In this document: piece after piece, positions 9,139 to 18,202 of the stretch
Position numbering within the stretch: position 1 is the stretch's first letter
Layout: each line of letters starts with the position of its first letter
NCBI GenBank assembly: GCA_026983515.1
Contig: JALWHT010000091.1
Span: forward strand, 1 to 54,973
From: Sulfurovum sp.
GTDB lineage: Bacteria; Campylobacterota; Campylobacteria; Campylobacterales; Sulfurovaceae
DNA: 54,973 nucleotides
Reading direction: 5' to 3'
Program-made: the position numbers and the translations under genes
The notes under the pieces: model-generated
The model's database searches: none
Told to the model about the DNA's origin: nothing
Seen by the model: only the letters and a program-made list of their open reading frames with translations

Positions 9139-10587
9139 TTGACTAAATATGATGTAGTGATTATTGGAGCGGGCATTGCCGGTCTTTATGCGGCGATGCA
9201 GCTGCCTGAGAGCAAAAAAGTATTGGTTGTCTGCAAAGATATTCCCTGGGAGTGTAATACCTTTTATGCACAGGGTGGGATGGCAACCGCACTCAATGCG
9301 GCAGATGTACCGGTGCATATTGAAGATACGATGGCAGCAGGTGCTTACCATAATGATCGTGAAGCTGTTGAAATCCTTTCGAGAACCTCACTGGAAACAA
9401 CACCGGAGCTGATTGCCCGCGGTATGGAATTTGACCGTGATGAGAAGGGCAATATCCTCTATACCAAAGAGGCAGCCCATTCTGTCCCGCGTATCGTGCA
9501 TGCCGGCGGAGATGCAACAGGCCGATATATGCACTATTTTGCAATGGTGCAGAACAAACATCAGCTTCAGCGTAATACCCTGGTGTATGACCTGCTGATA
9601 CAGAACGGGCGCTGCTACGGCGTCAAGGCGACGGTCAATTATGAGCCGACAACCATTTATGCAGATGATGTCATTATCGCATCCGGAGGCATCGGGTCAC
9701 TCTATGCCTACAATACGAATTCCAGAACGGTATCGGCAGATATTCACGGTATCTGCGTTGAAAAGGGTATTGAACTTGCCGATATGGAGTTCATGCAGTT
9801 TCACCCGACAGTTTTTGTTGAAACCCCCTTTGCACGTAAACTGCTGCTGACTGAAGCACTGCGAGGTGAAGGGGCGCATGTCGTGGGTGAAAAGGGAAAC
9901 CGTTTCTTGTTTGAATATGATGAACGTGGTGAGCTTGCCAGCCGTGATATTGTAGCACGCGGTATTTTTGACTACAAGCGTAAAACAGGTGAAAAAGTCT
10001 ATCTTGACTTCTCAATGTTTGAAGAAGCGTGGTTTCATGAGCGCTTTCCCAATATTACGCGTACTTTTGAAGCATTGGGATATCATTTCCCTCAGGACAG
10101 AGTGCCTGTCTCTCCAGCATTTCACTATGCCAACGGCGGTATTAGGTGTGATACGAACGGCTGTATTCCGGGTATGGAGGGATTGTACGTTATTGGTGAA
10201 GCAGCACGTACGGGAGTACACGGTGCCAACCGTCTGGCATCCAATTCACTGCTTGAAGGCGTGGTCTTTGCCCAGCGTGCGGTGGAACACCTGCTTGGCA
10301 AGGCGTACAGTAATATACCAATACCTCTCTTTGAGAAGGATTATGGTAACATTCTGCACAAAGAGAACGACAAGACCTATAAACAGAAACTGCGTCAGGT
10401 GATGTGGGAAGATATAGGTATTATCCGGACGACCAAGGGGCTGCACGAGGCAAAGAACCTGATTTATGATATGAAAAATCAGGAGATCGGGCGTTTGCTT
10501 CAATTGCGTCTCAATACCGCTTCAGCCATTGTTGAAGCGGCACTGGCCCGTACGGAATCTTTAGGATCTCATTATATTGAGTCATAA
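9139..10587 (+). CDS. nadB: L-aspartate oxidase
   Basis: Flavoenzyme that oxidises L-aspartate to iminoaspartate, the first step of de novo NAD synthesis, in the cytoplasm. The 482 residues show the FAD dinucleotide motif GAGIAG (10-15), the succinate dehydrogenase-like substrate domain and HGANRLASNSLLEG (about 361-374), including the conserved Arg. The helical tail is shorter than in E. coli NadB. The start is a TTG, supported by AAAAGGA about 5 bases upstream. It is distinguished from SdhA/FrdA by length and by lack of their C-terminal domain. nadA and nadC are not adjacent. Confidence 0.92.
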   Translation: MTKYDVVIIGAGIAGLYAAMQLPESKKVLVVCKDIPWECNTFYAQGGMATALNAADVPVHIEDTMAAGAYHNDREAVEILSRTSLETTPELIARGMEFDRDEKGNILYTKEAAHSVPRIVHAGGDATGRYMHYFAMVQNKHQLQRNTLVYDLLIQNGRCYGVKATVNYEPTTIYADDVIIASGGIGSLYAYNTNSRTVSADIHGICVEKGIELADMEFMQFHPTVFVETPFARKLLLTEALRGEGAHVVGEKGNRFLFEYDERGELASRDIVARGIFDYKRKTGEKVYLDFSMFEEAWFHERFPNITRTFEALGYHFPQDRVPVSPAFHYANGGIRCDTNGCIPGMEGLYVIGEAARTGVHGANRLASNSLLEGVVFAQRAVEHLLGKAYSNIPIPLFEKDYGNILHKENDKTYKQKLRQVMWEDIGIIRTTKGLHEAKNLIYDMKNQEIGRLLQLRLNTASAIVEAALARTESLGSHYIES

Positions 10588-10623
10588 GACTTTTATAGAA
10601 TTTTTCAACACGCAGGAGAGAGT

Positions 10624-11958
10624 ATGGAAACAGCAGCCGGACAGGTAGCACAGCATTTGGATCTGACAACGACATGGGTGGGGATAGTTTCACTCATCAT
10701 TTTTGTGGTAGGGTACTATTTTATTGCCGCTGAAGACAAGTATCACATCAACAAGGCCAAGCCGGCACTGCTGGCGGGTACAGGTATCTTTATGCTTATT
10801 GGGCTTTATTTTGCCATCAATGGGCTTGACGGCCGTCCTTTGGAAAAAGAAGTTGAAGAGCTGATCTATGAGATCGCAGGTATCTTCTTCTTCCTGATGG
10901 TAGCAATGACCTATATTGAAGCGATGATCGACAGAGGGGTCTTCTCGGCGCTCCGTTACCGTCTTGTTTCAAGAGGCTACACCTATAAAAAGCTTTTTTG
11001 GGTAACAGGTTTGCTGGCATTCTTTATCTCTCCTGTAGCGGATAACCTGACAACCGCACTGATTCTGTCGACAGTGCTTATTACGATTGACCGTGAGAAC
11101 AAAAACTTTCTCGTTCCCGGAGCCATCAACATCGTCGTTGCAGCCAATGCCGGAGGCGCATGGTCACCATTTGGGGATATTACGACATTGATGGTATGGG
11201 TAGACGGCAAGGGGGCATTCAGTGAATTCCTTTTCCTCTTCCCTGCATCGGTTTTGGGATGGTTCGTGACAGCATTCCTGCTGAGCCGTTTTGTCCCGGA
11301 GGGACAGCCACCGTTCAATGCTTCTGAAGAGAAAGCGACTATTTTGGAAGGCGGTAAACAGATTATCGGATTGTTTGCATTGACCATTGTACTGGCAGTG
11401 CTTTCCCACCAGGTACTGCATCTGCCTGCTATGTGGGGTATGATGTTCGGTCTGGCACTGCTGAAGATTTATGTCTACTATATCAATCAGAATTCCGGTC
11501 CGACAAAACTCAACGCCTTTTCCTGGATTGCCAAGATCGAGAATGATACGCTGCTCTTTTTCTTCGGTATTCTTGCAGCCGTGGGCGGACTGCATTTTCT
11601 TGGCTATCTGGAATACTTTACAAAACTGTATGACCAGTTCGGTCCGACTGCGGTAAACATCGGTGTCGGTTTCCTTTCTGCTGTTGTAGACAACGTACCG
11701 GTCATGTCGGCAGTACTGAAAGCCGATCCGAATATGGGTGCATTTGCCAAAGAGGAGTGGATGCTGGTTACTATGACGGCAGGGGTTGGAGGAAGTCTTA
11801 TCTCTTTCGGTTCTGCCGCGGGTGTCGGTGTCATGGGAAAACTGCACGGTATCTATACTTTCAGTTCCCATATGAAATATGCCTGGACTATACTTGTGGG
11901 CTATATTGTCTCCATCGCCGTATGGTATTTCCAGTTCATTGTTCTGCATATAGGATAA
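10624..11958 (+). CDS. nhaD: NhaD-type Na+/H+ antiporter
   Basis: Inner-membrane sodium/proton antiporter of the NhaD branch of the ion transporter superfamily. The 444-residue protein has about 11-12 hydrophobic helices. Typical sequences are SPVADNLTTALILST in the first half and SAVVDNVPVMSAVL in the second; these inverted-repeat half-site motifs carry acidic and polar residues in the membrane. Family members support pH and sodium homeostasis in marine and alkaline settings. It follows nadB by 36 bp with an AGGAGAG ribosome site, so it may share its transcript. Confidence 0.9.
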   Translation: METAAGQVAQHLDLTTTWVGIVSLIIFVVGYYFIAAEDKYHINKAKPALLAGTGIFMLIGLYFAINGLDGRPLEKEVEELIYEIAGIFFFLMVAMTYIEAMIDRGVFSALRYRLVSRGYTYKKLFWVTGLLAFFISPVADNLTTALILSTVLITIDRENKNFLVPGAINIVVAANAGGAWSPFGDITTLMVWVDGKGAFSEFLFLFPASVLGWFVTAFLLSRFVPEGQPPFNASEEKATILEGGKQIIGLFALTIVLAVLSHQVLHLPAMWGMMFGLALLKIYVYYINQNSGPTKLNAFSWIAKIENDTLLFFFGILAAVGGLHFLGYLEYFTKLYDQFGPTAVNIGVGFLSAVVDNVPVMSAVLKADPNMGAFAKEEWMLVTMTAGVGGSLISFGSAAGVGVMGKLHGIYTFSSHMKYAWTILVGYIVSIAVWYFQFIVLHIG

Positions 11959-12064
11959 TACGTTGGAACGCAGGAAACAGGAAGGTTAACCTTCCTGACG
12001 AAAGCTTTATATGCATGAGTATTTTTCGAAAGATTGATTCATATAAACAGAAGGAAAGAATTTG

Positions 12065-13606
12065 ATGAAACAGGTTCCTATTATTGTACTGGACTTTGGG
12101 TCTCAGTATACACAGCTGATTGCACGCAAGCTCAGAGAGTCCGGTGTTTACACAGAAGTGGTTCCCTACCGTGAGAAGATTGAGGATATCAAAGCGAGAA
12201 AACCGCAGGGAATCATTCTCTCCGGCGGTCCCGCATCGGTCTATGCTGAGGATGCCTATCATCCTGATGACGGAATTTGGGAGCTTGGCCTTCCTATTCT
12301 CGGTATTTGCTACGGTATGCAGCTGATTACCCAGCACTTTGGTGGTGAAGTGATCCCTGCAGATCACCACGAGTACGGGAAAGCAAAACTGCATATCGAA
12401 AAAGAGGATTCTCCTATTTTCAAGGATGTCAAGCAGGATTCAACAGTATGGATGAGTCACGGTGACCGTGCCGAGAGACTGCCTGAAGGTTTTGAAGTGA
12501 TCGGAACGAGTGAAAACTCTCCATATGCAGCGATTGCAGATGAGAGCAGAAACATCTATGCCTTCCAGTTCCATCCCGAAGTACACCACTCTGAAGAGGG
12601 TGTGGTGATGCTGAAGAACTTTGCCAAGCATATTTGTGGCTGTGAAAGCACCTGGAACATGGGAAGCTTCGCCAAAGAGAAGATCGCAGAGATTCGAAAG
12701 CAGGTAGGTGACAGAAAAGTACTCTGCGGTGTGAGCGGCGGTGTGGACTCTTCTGTTGTAGCAGCGCTGCTGCATGAAGCACTTCCAAAAGAGCAGCTTG
12801 TCTGTGTTTTTGTCGACCAGGGACTGCTGCGAAAAGATGAAGCGGAGCAGGTGCAGGATATGTTCAAACTGCTCGATATCCCGCTTATTACCATCGATGC
12901 AAAAAAGGAGTTCCTGAGTGCCCTCAAAGGAGTGATCGATCCGGAGCGTAAGCGTAAGATCATTGGTGAAAAATTCATTGAAGTTTTTGATAAAGAGGCA
13001 AGCAAGCATACTGACGTGAGTTTTCTTGCACAGGGAACGCTTTATACGGACGTTATCGAATCTGTTTCAGTAAAAGGGCCGTCTAAAACCATCAAGTCAC
13101 ACCACAATGTCGGCGGACTGCCGGACTGGATGACGTTCGAACTCGTTGAGCCGCTACGCGAGATCTTCAAAGATGAGGTACGTAAACTGGGACTTGAACT
13201 TGGACTACCAAAGCATATGATAGGCCGCCATCCTTTCCCTGGACCGGGACTGGCGATCCGTGTGATGGGAGAGGTTAATGAAGAAGCGCTCAGGCTGCTT
13301 CGTGAGAGTGATGCCATCATGCAGGAAGAACTTCGTGCCACCGGTTACTATGACAAAGTGTGGCAGGCATTTACTGTACTGTTAAATGTACAGTCTGTAG
13401 GTGTCATGGGAGACAACCGAACGTATGATAACACTGTCTGTGTCCGAATGGTCGAGTCGGTTGACGGAATGACTGCCACTTTTGCCCATGTGCCTCACGA
13501 TGTGCTGGAGGGGATTAGCCGGCGGATTATCAATGAGATTGACGGGATTAACCGTGTAGTCTATGATATCTCTTCCAAGCCCCCAGCAACCATCGAATGG
13601 GAATAA
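12065..13606 (+). CDS. guaA: GMP synthase (glutamine-hydrolysing)
   Basis: Converts XMP, ATP and glutamine to GMP in the cytoplasm. The 513 residues contain a class I glutamine amidotransferase (nucleophile Cys82 in GICYGMQ, His170 and Glu172 in FHPEV), the ATP pyrophosphatase P-loop SGGVDSS (224-230) and the C-terminal dimerisation domain ending [12 protein letters not shown] three bases earlier is also in frame; the ATG at 12065 is preferred because AAGGAAAG lies at normal spacing. Upstream gene nhaD is about 100 bp away. No terminator is obvious behind it; a palindromic repeat follows. Confidence 0.97.
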   Translation: MKQVPIIVLDFGSQYTQLIARKLRESGVYTEVVPYREKIEDIKARKPQGIILSGGPASVYAEDAYHPDDGIWELGLPILGICYGMQLITQHFGGEVIPADHHEYGKAKLHIEKEDSPIFKDVKQDSTVWMSHGDRAERLPEGFEVIGTSENSPYAAIADESRNIYAFQFHPEVHHSEEGVVMLKNFAKHICGCESTWNMGSFAKEKIAEIRKQVGDRKVLCGVSGGVDSSVVAALLHEALPKEQLVCVFVDQGLLRKDEAEQVQDMFKLLDIPLITIDAKKEFLSALKGVIDPERKRKIIGEKFIEVFDKEASKHTDVSFLAQGTLYTDVIESVSVKGPSKTIKSHHNVGGLPDWMTFELVEPLREIFKDEVRKLGLELGLPKHMIGRHPFPGPGLAIRVMGEVNEEALRLLRESDAIMQEELRATGYYDKVWQAFTVLLNVQSVGVMGDNRTYDNTVCVRMVESVDGMTATFAHVPHDVLEGISRRIINEIDGINRVVYDISSKPPATIEWE

Positions 13607-13641
13607 CTTGCTCCTTATTTCGCATCATCTGTAGGGACACT

Positions 13642-13735
13642 GTAGGGTGCGTAACCACGCACCTTTTAGACGTGTTGAGATAAAATACATCATTTGTTTC
13701 CATGGGGATTGAAGGTGCGAAACATCGCACCCTAC
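13642..13735. repeat. GTAGGGTG-type dispersed palindromic element, long form
   Basis: The element begins GTAGGGTGCG and ends CGCACCCTAC, its inverted complement. Each end carries a small inner inverted repeat (GGTGCGTAACCACGCACC at the left, GGTGCGAAACATCGCACC at the right). The 50-odd bases between hold no gene. Other copies in this window are at 31051, 31663, 33719, 34537 and 51093. The structure fits a REP/BIME-like or miniature transposon family; no transposase is encoded within it. Confidence 0.75.
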
Positions 13736-13746
13736 GGACAATAGCT

Positions 13747-13806
13747 GTCATTCTGCACTTGATGCTGGGGCTTGATGCGGAGATTCCTCTTTTCACAGGT
13801 ATGACG
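13747..13806. repeat. Second copy of the lon-side hairpin repeat
   Basis: GTCATTCTGCACTTGATGC and a following CAGGTATGACGGGAA match the words found at 1129-1208 (GCACTTGATGC, CAGGAATGACG). It lies between guaA and the facing lipoprotein gene. The copies are diverged, so this appears to be an old dispersed intergenic repeat. Confidence 0.5.
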
Positions 13807-13810
13807 GGAA

Positions 13811-14122
13811 CTATTCCTCTTTTTTACATCCTGATGTGTTGAATTTCTGTTCGAGGCGTGCTTTTCTGCGTTTGGCATCACGGAGCATTTTGGGTTTGGT
13901 CGTTTCAATGGTGATTTCGGTTTTGGGAATAGCCATCATCATTTCGTCAACATGAGCCGGATCCATTGCTGAAACTTTTTTGATAAACTGGTCTGTTTGT
14001 ACTATTTTCTTTTGGAGTGTGGCACACTCTTCGCTGTCGAGAGGTGACGGAGCGGTCTGAGCGCATCCGCCCATGATAATAGCAGTGGTGGTAGTCAGGG
14101 TAAATAAGGATATTTTCTGCAT
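13811..14122 (-). CDS. Small predicted lipoprotein
   Basis: A 103-residue protein with a signal sequence of about 19 residues ending in the lipobox IMGGC (acylated Cys20). The mature part is charged and helical, with EECATLQKKIVQTDQFIKKV and a basic run MLRDAKRRKARLEQKF, and ends with a Cys in SGCKKEE that could pair with Cys33. I do not recognise a family. It is divergent from htpG, with a 181-bp gap carrying the htpG promoter. Confidence 0.7.
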   Translation of the reverse strand: MQKISLFTLTTTTAIIMGGCAQTAPSPLDSEECATLQKKIVQTDQFIKKVSAMDPAHVDEMMMAIPKTEITIETTKPKMLRDAKRRKARLEQKFNTSGCKKEE

Positions 14123-14202
14123 TTTTGTTCCTTTTGTTTTATTATTTTGATTGATTATAGCAAATTACTCATTAAGTGAATCATGAATATATAAAATAGT
14201 AT

Positions 14203-14223
14203 CTTTAGTCAATGTAACTAAAG
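14203..14223. promoter_or_regulatory. Inverted repeat upstream of htpG, HAIR-like operator candidate
   Basis: CTTTAGT (14203-14209), a 7-base spacer CAATGTA, then ACTAAAG (14217-14223). This differs by one base per arm from the published HspR/HAIR consensus CTTGAGT-N7-ACTCAAG and has the same spacer length. It lies 16 bp upstream of the -35 box of htpG. A similar repeat with the same inner arms and a spacer also starting CAAT lies upstream of grpE (33762-33806). Confidence 0.6.
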
Positions 14224-14239
14224 TTTCTTACAAAAAAAC

Positions 14240-14268
14240 TTGAAATATTTCTAAAAATATACTATAAT
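14240..14268 (+). promoter_or_regulatory. Sigma70-type promoter of htpG
   Basis: TTGAAA (14240-14245), 17-bp spacer, TATAAT (14263-14268). The spacing is ideal and the start codon of htpG lies 35 bp further on. It supports housekeeping sigma-factor transcription of this chaperone gene with control by a repressor, the usual arrangement in Campylobacterota, which lack sigma32. Confidence 0.8.
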
Positions 14269-14303
14269 CCCATAAAATTTAATATGATGACAGGAGAAAC
14301 GGT

Positions 14304-16166
14304 ATGGCAAAACATCAGTTTCAAACAGAAATAGGGCAACTGCTCAAACTTATGACACACTCTTTGTATTCGAACAAAGAGATCTTTTTAAGAGAGCTGA
14401 TCTCCAATGCGAGCGATGCAATTGACAAATTCAATTATCTGCATTTGACAGACGACAAGTTTAAAGAAGAAGAGTGGTCTGGCAAGATCAATGTCAAGAT
14501 CGATAAAGATGACAATTCTCTGACTATTGGCGATAACGGTATCGGAATGAATGAAGAGGATTTGATGGAGAATCTTGGAACCATCGCCAAGTCAGGAACC
14601 AAGGCATTTATGGAACAGATGACCGGAGATGCGAAAAAAGACAGCAATCTCATTGGGCAGTTTGGTGTCGGTTTCTATTCGGTATTTATGGTAGCAGACC
14701 ATGTTGATGTCATTACGAAAAAAGCAGGAGAAGAACAGGCATATAAATTTTCGACAGACGGTACCGGAGAATATGAAATAACACCGGTTACCAAAGAAGA
14801 ACACGGAACGGTCATTTACATGAAACTCAAAGAGGATGAAAAAGAGTTCCTTGACAAATGGCGTGTGGAAGAGGTGATCAAAAAGTACTCCAATCATATC
14901 GCCTACCCGATCATGCTCAACTATGAAGAGGTAGAGTATGAAGGTGAGGGAGATGACAAAAAAGAGAAAAAAGTATGGAAGAGTGAACAGGTCAATGCCG
15001 CAACGGCACTTTGGACACTACCCAAGAGTGAGTTGACAAAAGAGGACTACATTGAGTTCTACAAGACCATCGCACATGACAGTGAAGAGCCTTTGACCTA
15101 TATCCACAACAAGGTCGAAGGTGCGACAGAGTTCACCACACTCTTTTACATTCCAAGAACAGCGCCGATGGATCTTTACCGTGCGGACTACCAGCCGGGT
15201 GTCAAGCTCTATGTCAAGCGAGTATTCATTACTGATGATGACAAAGAGCTGCTGCCGCCATATTTGAGATTTGTACGTGGTATTATTGATTCTGAAGATC
15301 TGCCGCTGAATGTCAGCCGTGAGATCTTGCAGGAAAACCGTATTTTGGCGAATATCAAGCAGCACTCGGTCAAGAAGATCCTTGAAGCGATCAAAAAGCT
15401 GGAAGGTGAAGATTTCGAGCGCTTCGTTTCACAGTACAACCGTGTCATCAAAGAGGGGATTTACACCGACTTTACCAACAAAGAGACGCTGCTTGAAATT
15501 GTACGTTACAAGAGTTCAAGCCAAGAGGGTATGGTGTCGTTCGATGATTACATTTCAAGAGCAGACAGCGAGAAGAAAGAGATTTACTATATCATCGGTG
15601 AAGATGAGAAGGTACTGAGAAACTCACCTCTGCTTGAAGCGTACAAGAAGGCCAATATTGAAGTGCTCATTATGGATGACTATGAAGTTGACAGCATTGT
15701 GACACCGATGATCGGTGAGTACAAGGGGTGGACACTCAAAGATATAACGACCATCGAAGCGCCTGATTCAAAAACTGAAGAAGAGAAAAAAGAGATTGAG
15801 GAAGAGTTCAAACCTTTGGTAGAGAAACTAAAGGAGACACTTGGTGACGAGATCAAAGAGGTAAAGATCTCTACGCGTCTGACTGAAAGTCCTTCCTGTG
15901 TTATCAAAGACAGCTCCGATCCGATGGCGGGTATGGCGGCAATGTTTGCGCAAATGGGACAGGAAATGCCGGAGATTCCGTTGATCCTTGAGATAAACCC
16001 TGACCACGAGATGGTCAAAAAGCTTGAGAAAGTGGAAGACAAAACCCTCTTTGAAGATATGGCACATGTGCTGCTTGATACAGCCAAACTCTCTGAAGGA
16101 CTCGAGCCAAAAGACAAAACAGCATTTGCACACCGCATTGCTAAACTGGCGGCAAAAGCACTTTAG
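14304..16166 (+). CDS. htpG: Chaperone protein HtpG (Hsp90)
   Basis: Cytoplasmic Hsp90 ATP-dependent chaperone. The 620-residue chain begins with the GHKL ATPase (LRELISNASDAIDK at 29-42, DNGIGMNEED, GQFGVGFYS), continues with the middle domain (NVSREILQENR) and ends with the C-terminal dimerisation region. Length is typical for bacterial HtpG. It has its own strong promoter and a CAGGAG ribosome site. Candidate heat-shock repression is through the inverted repeat at 14203-14223. Confidence 0.98.
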   Translation: MAKHQFQTEIGQLLKLMTHSLYSNKEIFLRELISNASDAIDKFNYLHLTDDKFKEEEWSGKINVKIDKDDNSLTIGDNGIGMNEEDLMENLGTIAKSGTKAFMEQMTGDAKKDSNLIGQFGVGFYSVFMVADHVDVITKKAGEEQAYKFSTDGTGEYEITPVTKEEHGTVIYMKLKEDEKEFLDKWRVEEVIKKYSNHIAYPIMLNYEEVEYEGEGDDKKEKKVWKSEQVNAATALWTLPKSELTKEDYIEFYKTIAHDSEEPLTYIHNKVEGATEFTTLFYIPRTAPMDLYRADYQPGVKLYVKRVFITDDDKELLPPYLRFVRGIIDSEDLPLNVSREILQENRILANIKQHSVKKILEAIKKLEGEDFERFVSQYNRVIKEGIYTDFTNKETLLEIVRYKSSSQEGMVSFDDYISRADSEKKEIYYIIGEDEKVLRNSPLLEAYKKANIEVLIMDDYEVDSIVTPMIGEYKGWTLKDITTIEAPDSKTEEEKKEIEEEFKPLVEKLKETLGDEIKEVKISTRLTESPSCVIKDSSDPMAGMAAMFAQMGQEMPEIPLILEINPDHEMVKKLEKVEDKTLFEDMAHVLLDTAKLSEGLEPKDKTAFAHRIAKLAAKAL

Positions 16167-16179
16167 CATCTTTCTGTCC

Positions 16180-16201
16180 GGGGCAGTATGCCCCGTTCTC
16201 T
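16180..16201 (+). terminator. Candidate terminator of htpG
   Basis: GGGGC (16180-16184), loop AGTAT, GCCCC (16190-16194), then GTTCTCTTTA. The stem is short and GC-rich and the T tract is broken, so termination may be partial. Confidence 0.5.
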
Positions 16202-16244
16202 TTATGGTATAATTCTTCTTTATTTTTAATCACAGGATACATTT

Positions 16245-17189
16245 TTGAACAATACACCTATGTCATCACAGAAAAAAGCGACAGTTGTTTCCACATCGGT
16301 TGCAACGCTGCTGGTATTTGTCAAGCTGATCATCGGAATAGCGAGCGGTTCAGTAGCAGTGTTGGCCTCGGCCATTGATTCTCTGCTTGATATGGCCGTT
16401 TCCATCTTCAACTTCTTTGCGATCAAAAAGGCGGAAGAGGATCCTGACGAAAAGTACCATTATGGGAAAGGGAAGATCCAGGCAATCGCAGGAGTGATCG
16501 AAGGTACTATCATTACGATGTCGGGGCTTTACATTATTTATGTTGCTATTGAAAAACTGCATAAAGGGAGTACGACCTCACTGCTTGGTGCATCTATTGT
16601 GGCCATGCTCATCTCTATTGTAGTCACATATTTTTTGGTACGCTACCTGCTGAAAATAGCAGAAGAGACAGATAATATCGTGATTAAAGCGGATGCACTC
16701 CACTATAAGACGGATCTGCTTAGCAACGGGGCAGTTTTGGTGTCTCTTGGCTTGGTTTATATTACAGGGATAGATGCCATTGATGCGGTATTTGGTATGG
16801 GTATCGGTGCCTACATTATCTATTCTGCCTATGAAATCATTGTTGAAGGCGTGGAAATACTGCTTGACAAAGCACTCGATGGGGAAGTCGTTGCAAAGAT
16901 CGGTGAGATTATTGCCAACCATCCGAAAGTGAACAGTTATCATTGGCTTAAAACCAGAACCGACGGTACAACCAATTTTGTAGAATTCCACATGGTACTC
17001 AAACCGGATATGACACTGCTTGAAGCACACCGTATCGCGGATGAGGCAGAATTGCAAATTATGGCACTTGATCCCAACAAACGCTGGGTGATCAGTCCGC
17101 ATTTTGATCCGTATGACGATTCTGAAATGAACGAAGCAATGCTGCATGGCAAAGCGTTGGATCTTTTAAAGAAAAACCTCGATTCGTAA
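16245..17189 (+). CDS. Cation diffusion facilitator, FieF/YiiP-like
   Basis: Inner-membrane divalent metal/proton exporter (zinc, iron or similar). The 314 residues give six membrane helices and a C-terminal cytoplasmic domain. The transport site reads Asp45, Asp49, His153 and Asp157 (AIDSLLD and ALHYKTD), the same DD-HD set and numbering as in E. coli YiiP/FieF. HYGKGKIQAIAG follows helix 2 as in the family. The TTG start at 16245 has AGGA at good spacing; an ATG at 16260 does not. A TATAAT lies at 16208-16213. It overlaps hemD by one base (TAATG). The exact metal cannot be told. Confidence 0.9.
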   Translation: MNNTPMSSQKKATVVSTSVATLLVFVKLIIGIASGSVAVLASAIDSLLDMAVSIFNFFAIKKAEEDPDEKYHYGKGKIQAIAGVIEGTIITMSGLYIIYVAIEKLHKGSTTSLLGASIVAMLISIVVTYFLVRYLLKIAEETDNIVIKADALHYKTDLLSNGAVLVSLGLVYITGIDAIDAVFGMGIGAYIIYSAYEIIVEGVEILLDKALDGEVVAKIGEIIANHPKVNSYHWLKTRTDGTTNFVEFHMVLKPDMTLLEAHRIADEAELQIMALDPNKRWVISPHFDPYDDSEMNEAMLHGKALDLLKKNLDS

Positions 17190-17842
17190 TGGCAAAGATA
17201 TATCTGCTTTCACCAACACAAAGAGAAGGAACGGAATCACTTCCGATGATTGCCTTTTCATTGACAGCAACATCCATAGACTTCGGTGAGAGCGATACAT
17301 TGATGTTCACTTCCAAGCAGGCGGTCAAAAGCGCAGAGGCGATTGATTCTTCCTGGAAGCACTATCCTTCCGTAGCGATTGGCGGGGCGACCAAAAAGCA
17401 GATTGAGGCACTGGGAGGCAAAGTCATATACCATCCTGATGCCTTTTACGGAAAATCGCTGGCAGAAGATATTGTCCGGTTTTTTAGTGAAAGAAAACTG
17501 CTCTACCTGCGTCCTAAAGAAGTCTCATTTGATTCAAGAACTTATTTGCAGGAAGCAGGTATCATATTGCGTGAACAGGTTATTTATGAAACTTCCTGTC
17601 GCGTATATGAAGAAAACAGAAAGCCGGAAGCGGGAAGTATTATTATTTTTACGTCACCCTCGACAATCCACTGCTTTTTGAAAAACTTTGGGTGGGATCC
17701 AACCTATAAAGCTGTTGTTATTGGTGAAGCGACCAGGGCACATCTTCCTCCGGACGCAACCCTCTTTGTGGCTGAAAAACCGTTAATTGATGCCTGTGTG
17801 GAAAAAGCAGAGGAAGTTTTAATCACTTCTAACTCCAAATAG
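17189..17842 (+). CDS. hemD: Uroporphyrinogen-III synthase
   Basis: Cyclises hydroxymethylbilane to uroporphyrinogen III in heme synthesis. The 217 residues show the poorly conserved two-domain HemD pattern: MFTSKQAV near residue 39, AIGGATKKQIEALG near 63-76, LYLRPKE near 105, IIFTSPSTIHCFL near 151-163 and VVIGEATRAHL near 175-185. Start ATG overlaps the preceding transporter stop by one base, so the pair is translationally coupled. The gene ends directly in the promoter of the 6S RNA. Confidence 0.85.
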   Translation: MAKIYLLSPTQREGTESLPMIAFSLTATSIDFGESDTLMFTSKQAVKSAEAIDSSWKHYPSVAIGGATKKQIEALGGKVIYHPDAFYGKSLAEDIVRFFSERKLLYLRPKEVSFDSRTYLQEAGIILREQVIYETSCRVYEENRKPEAGSIIIFTSPSTIHCFLKNFGWDPTYKAVVIGEATRAHLPPDATLFVAEKPLIDACVEKAEEVLITSNSK

Positions 17843-17844
17843 GC

Positions 17845-17850
17845 TATAAT
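17845..17850 (+). promoter_or_regulatory. -10 box of the 6S RNA gene
   Basis: TATAAT starting 3 bases after the hemD stop codon, with the predicted RNA 5' end 7-8 bases further on. No clear -35 hexamer is visible at 17 bp. Confidence 0.55.
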
Positions 17851-17856
17851 CTTCCT

Positions 17857-18045
17857 ACCTGGATGGTTCGACCACTGTAATATGGGGTCCAACATTTAGT
17901 ATTGGCGGGACATGTAGCGAGTACTGTGTGTGGGTACTTCCGTTTGAGCCTGGGAACGGGCGAGGATCTGCCCCCTAATGTGCTCCTCTCTCCTGCACCG
18001 TTGGCTTTTTAGGGCCGACTGATATACAGAACGGCCATCCGGGCT
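17857..18045 (+). ncRNA. ssrS: 6S RNA
   Basis: A noncoding segment of about 188 bases between hemD and purD with strong terminal pairing: CCTGGATGG (17858-17866) with CCATCCGGG (18035-18043), and inner hairpins such as GTAC...GTAC near 17920-17937 and CCGTT...AACGG near 17940-17959. Overall it is a long rod closing on a central open region, as in 6S RNA, which mimics an open promoter and binds housekeeping RNA polymerase. A location upstream of purD agrees with my recollection of 6S in other Campylobacterota. It lacks the conserved motifs of SRP RNA, RNase P RNA and tmRNA. Covariance search would settle it. Confidence 0.68.
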
Positions 18046-18055
18046 CTCATTAGTT

Positions 18056-18155
18056 ACCGTCATTGCACGCATAGGCTTTCCAAAATGTTTTCGACGTACT
18101 TCAAGTACGCCTTCAAACCTTTTGAAAATCCTCTGCGTACAAGCACGGCAACTAC
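18056..18155. repeat. Long imperfect palindrome between 6S RNA and purD
   Basis: The segment folds on itself around CGTACTTCAAGTACG: the left arm (GCATAGGCTTTCCAAAATG) is matched imperfectly by the complement of the right arm (CCTTTTGAAAATCCTCTGCG), continuing outward through TTGC/GCAA. About 40 bases pair on each side. No coding frame runs through it. It might be a miniature element or a terminator/attenuator between 6S RNA and purD. Confidence 0.5.
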
Positions 18156-18202
18156 TGACAATCTAAAACATCACTATCTGTAAACACGGGGAGAATCACA
18201 AT

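Noticed and set aside
17857-18045. SRP RNA, RNase P RNA or tmRNA
   Set aside because: The conserved SRP helix-8 motif, the RNase P core words and an encoded tag with tRNA-like ends are all missing; 6S RNA is the better fit.
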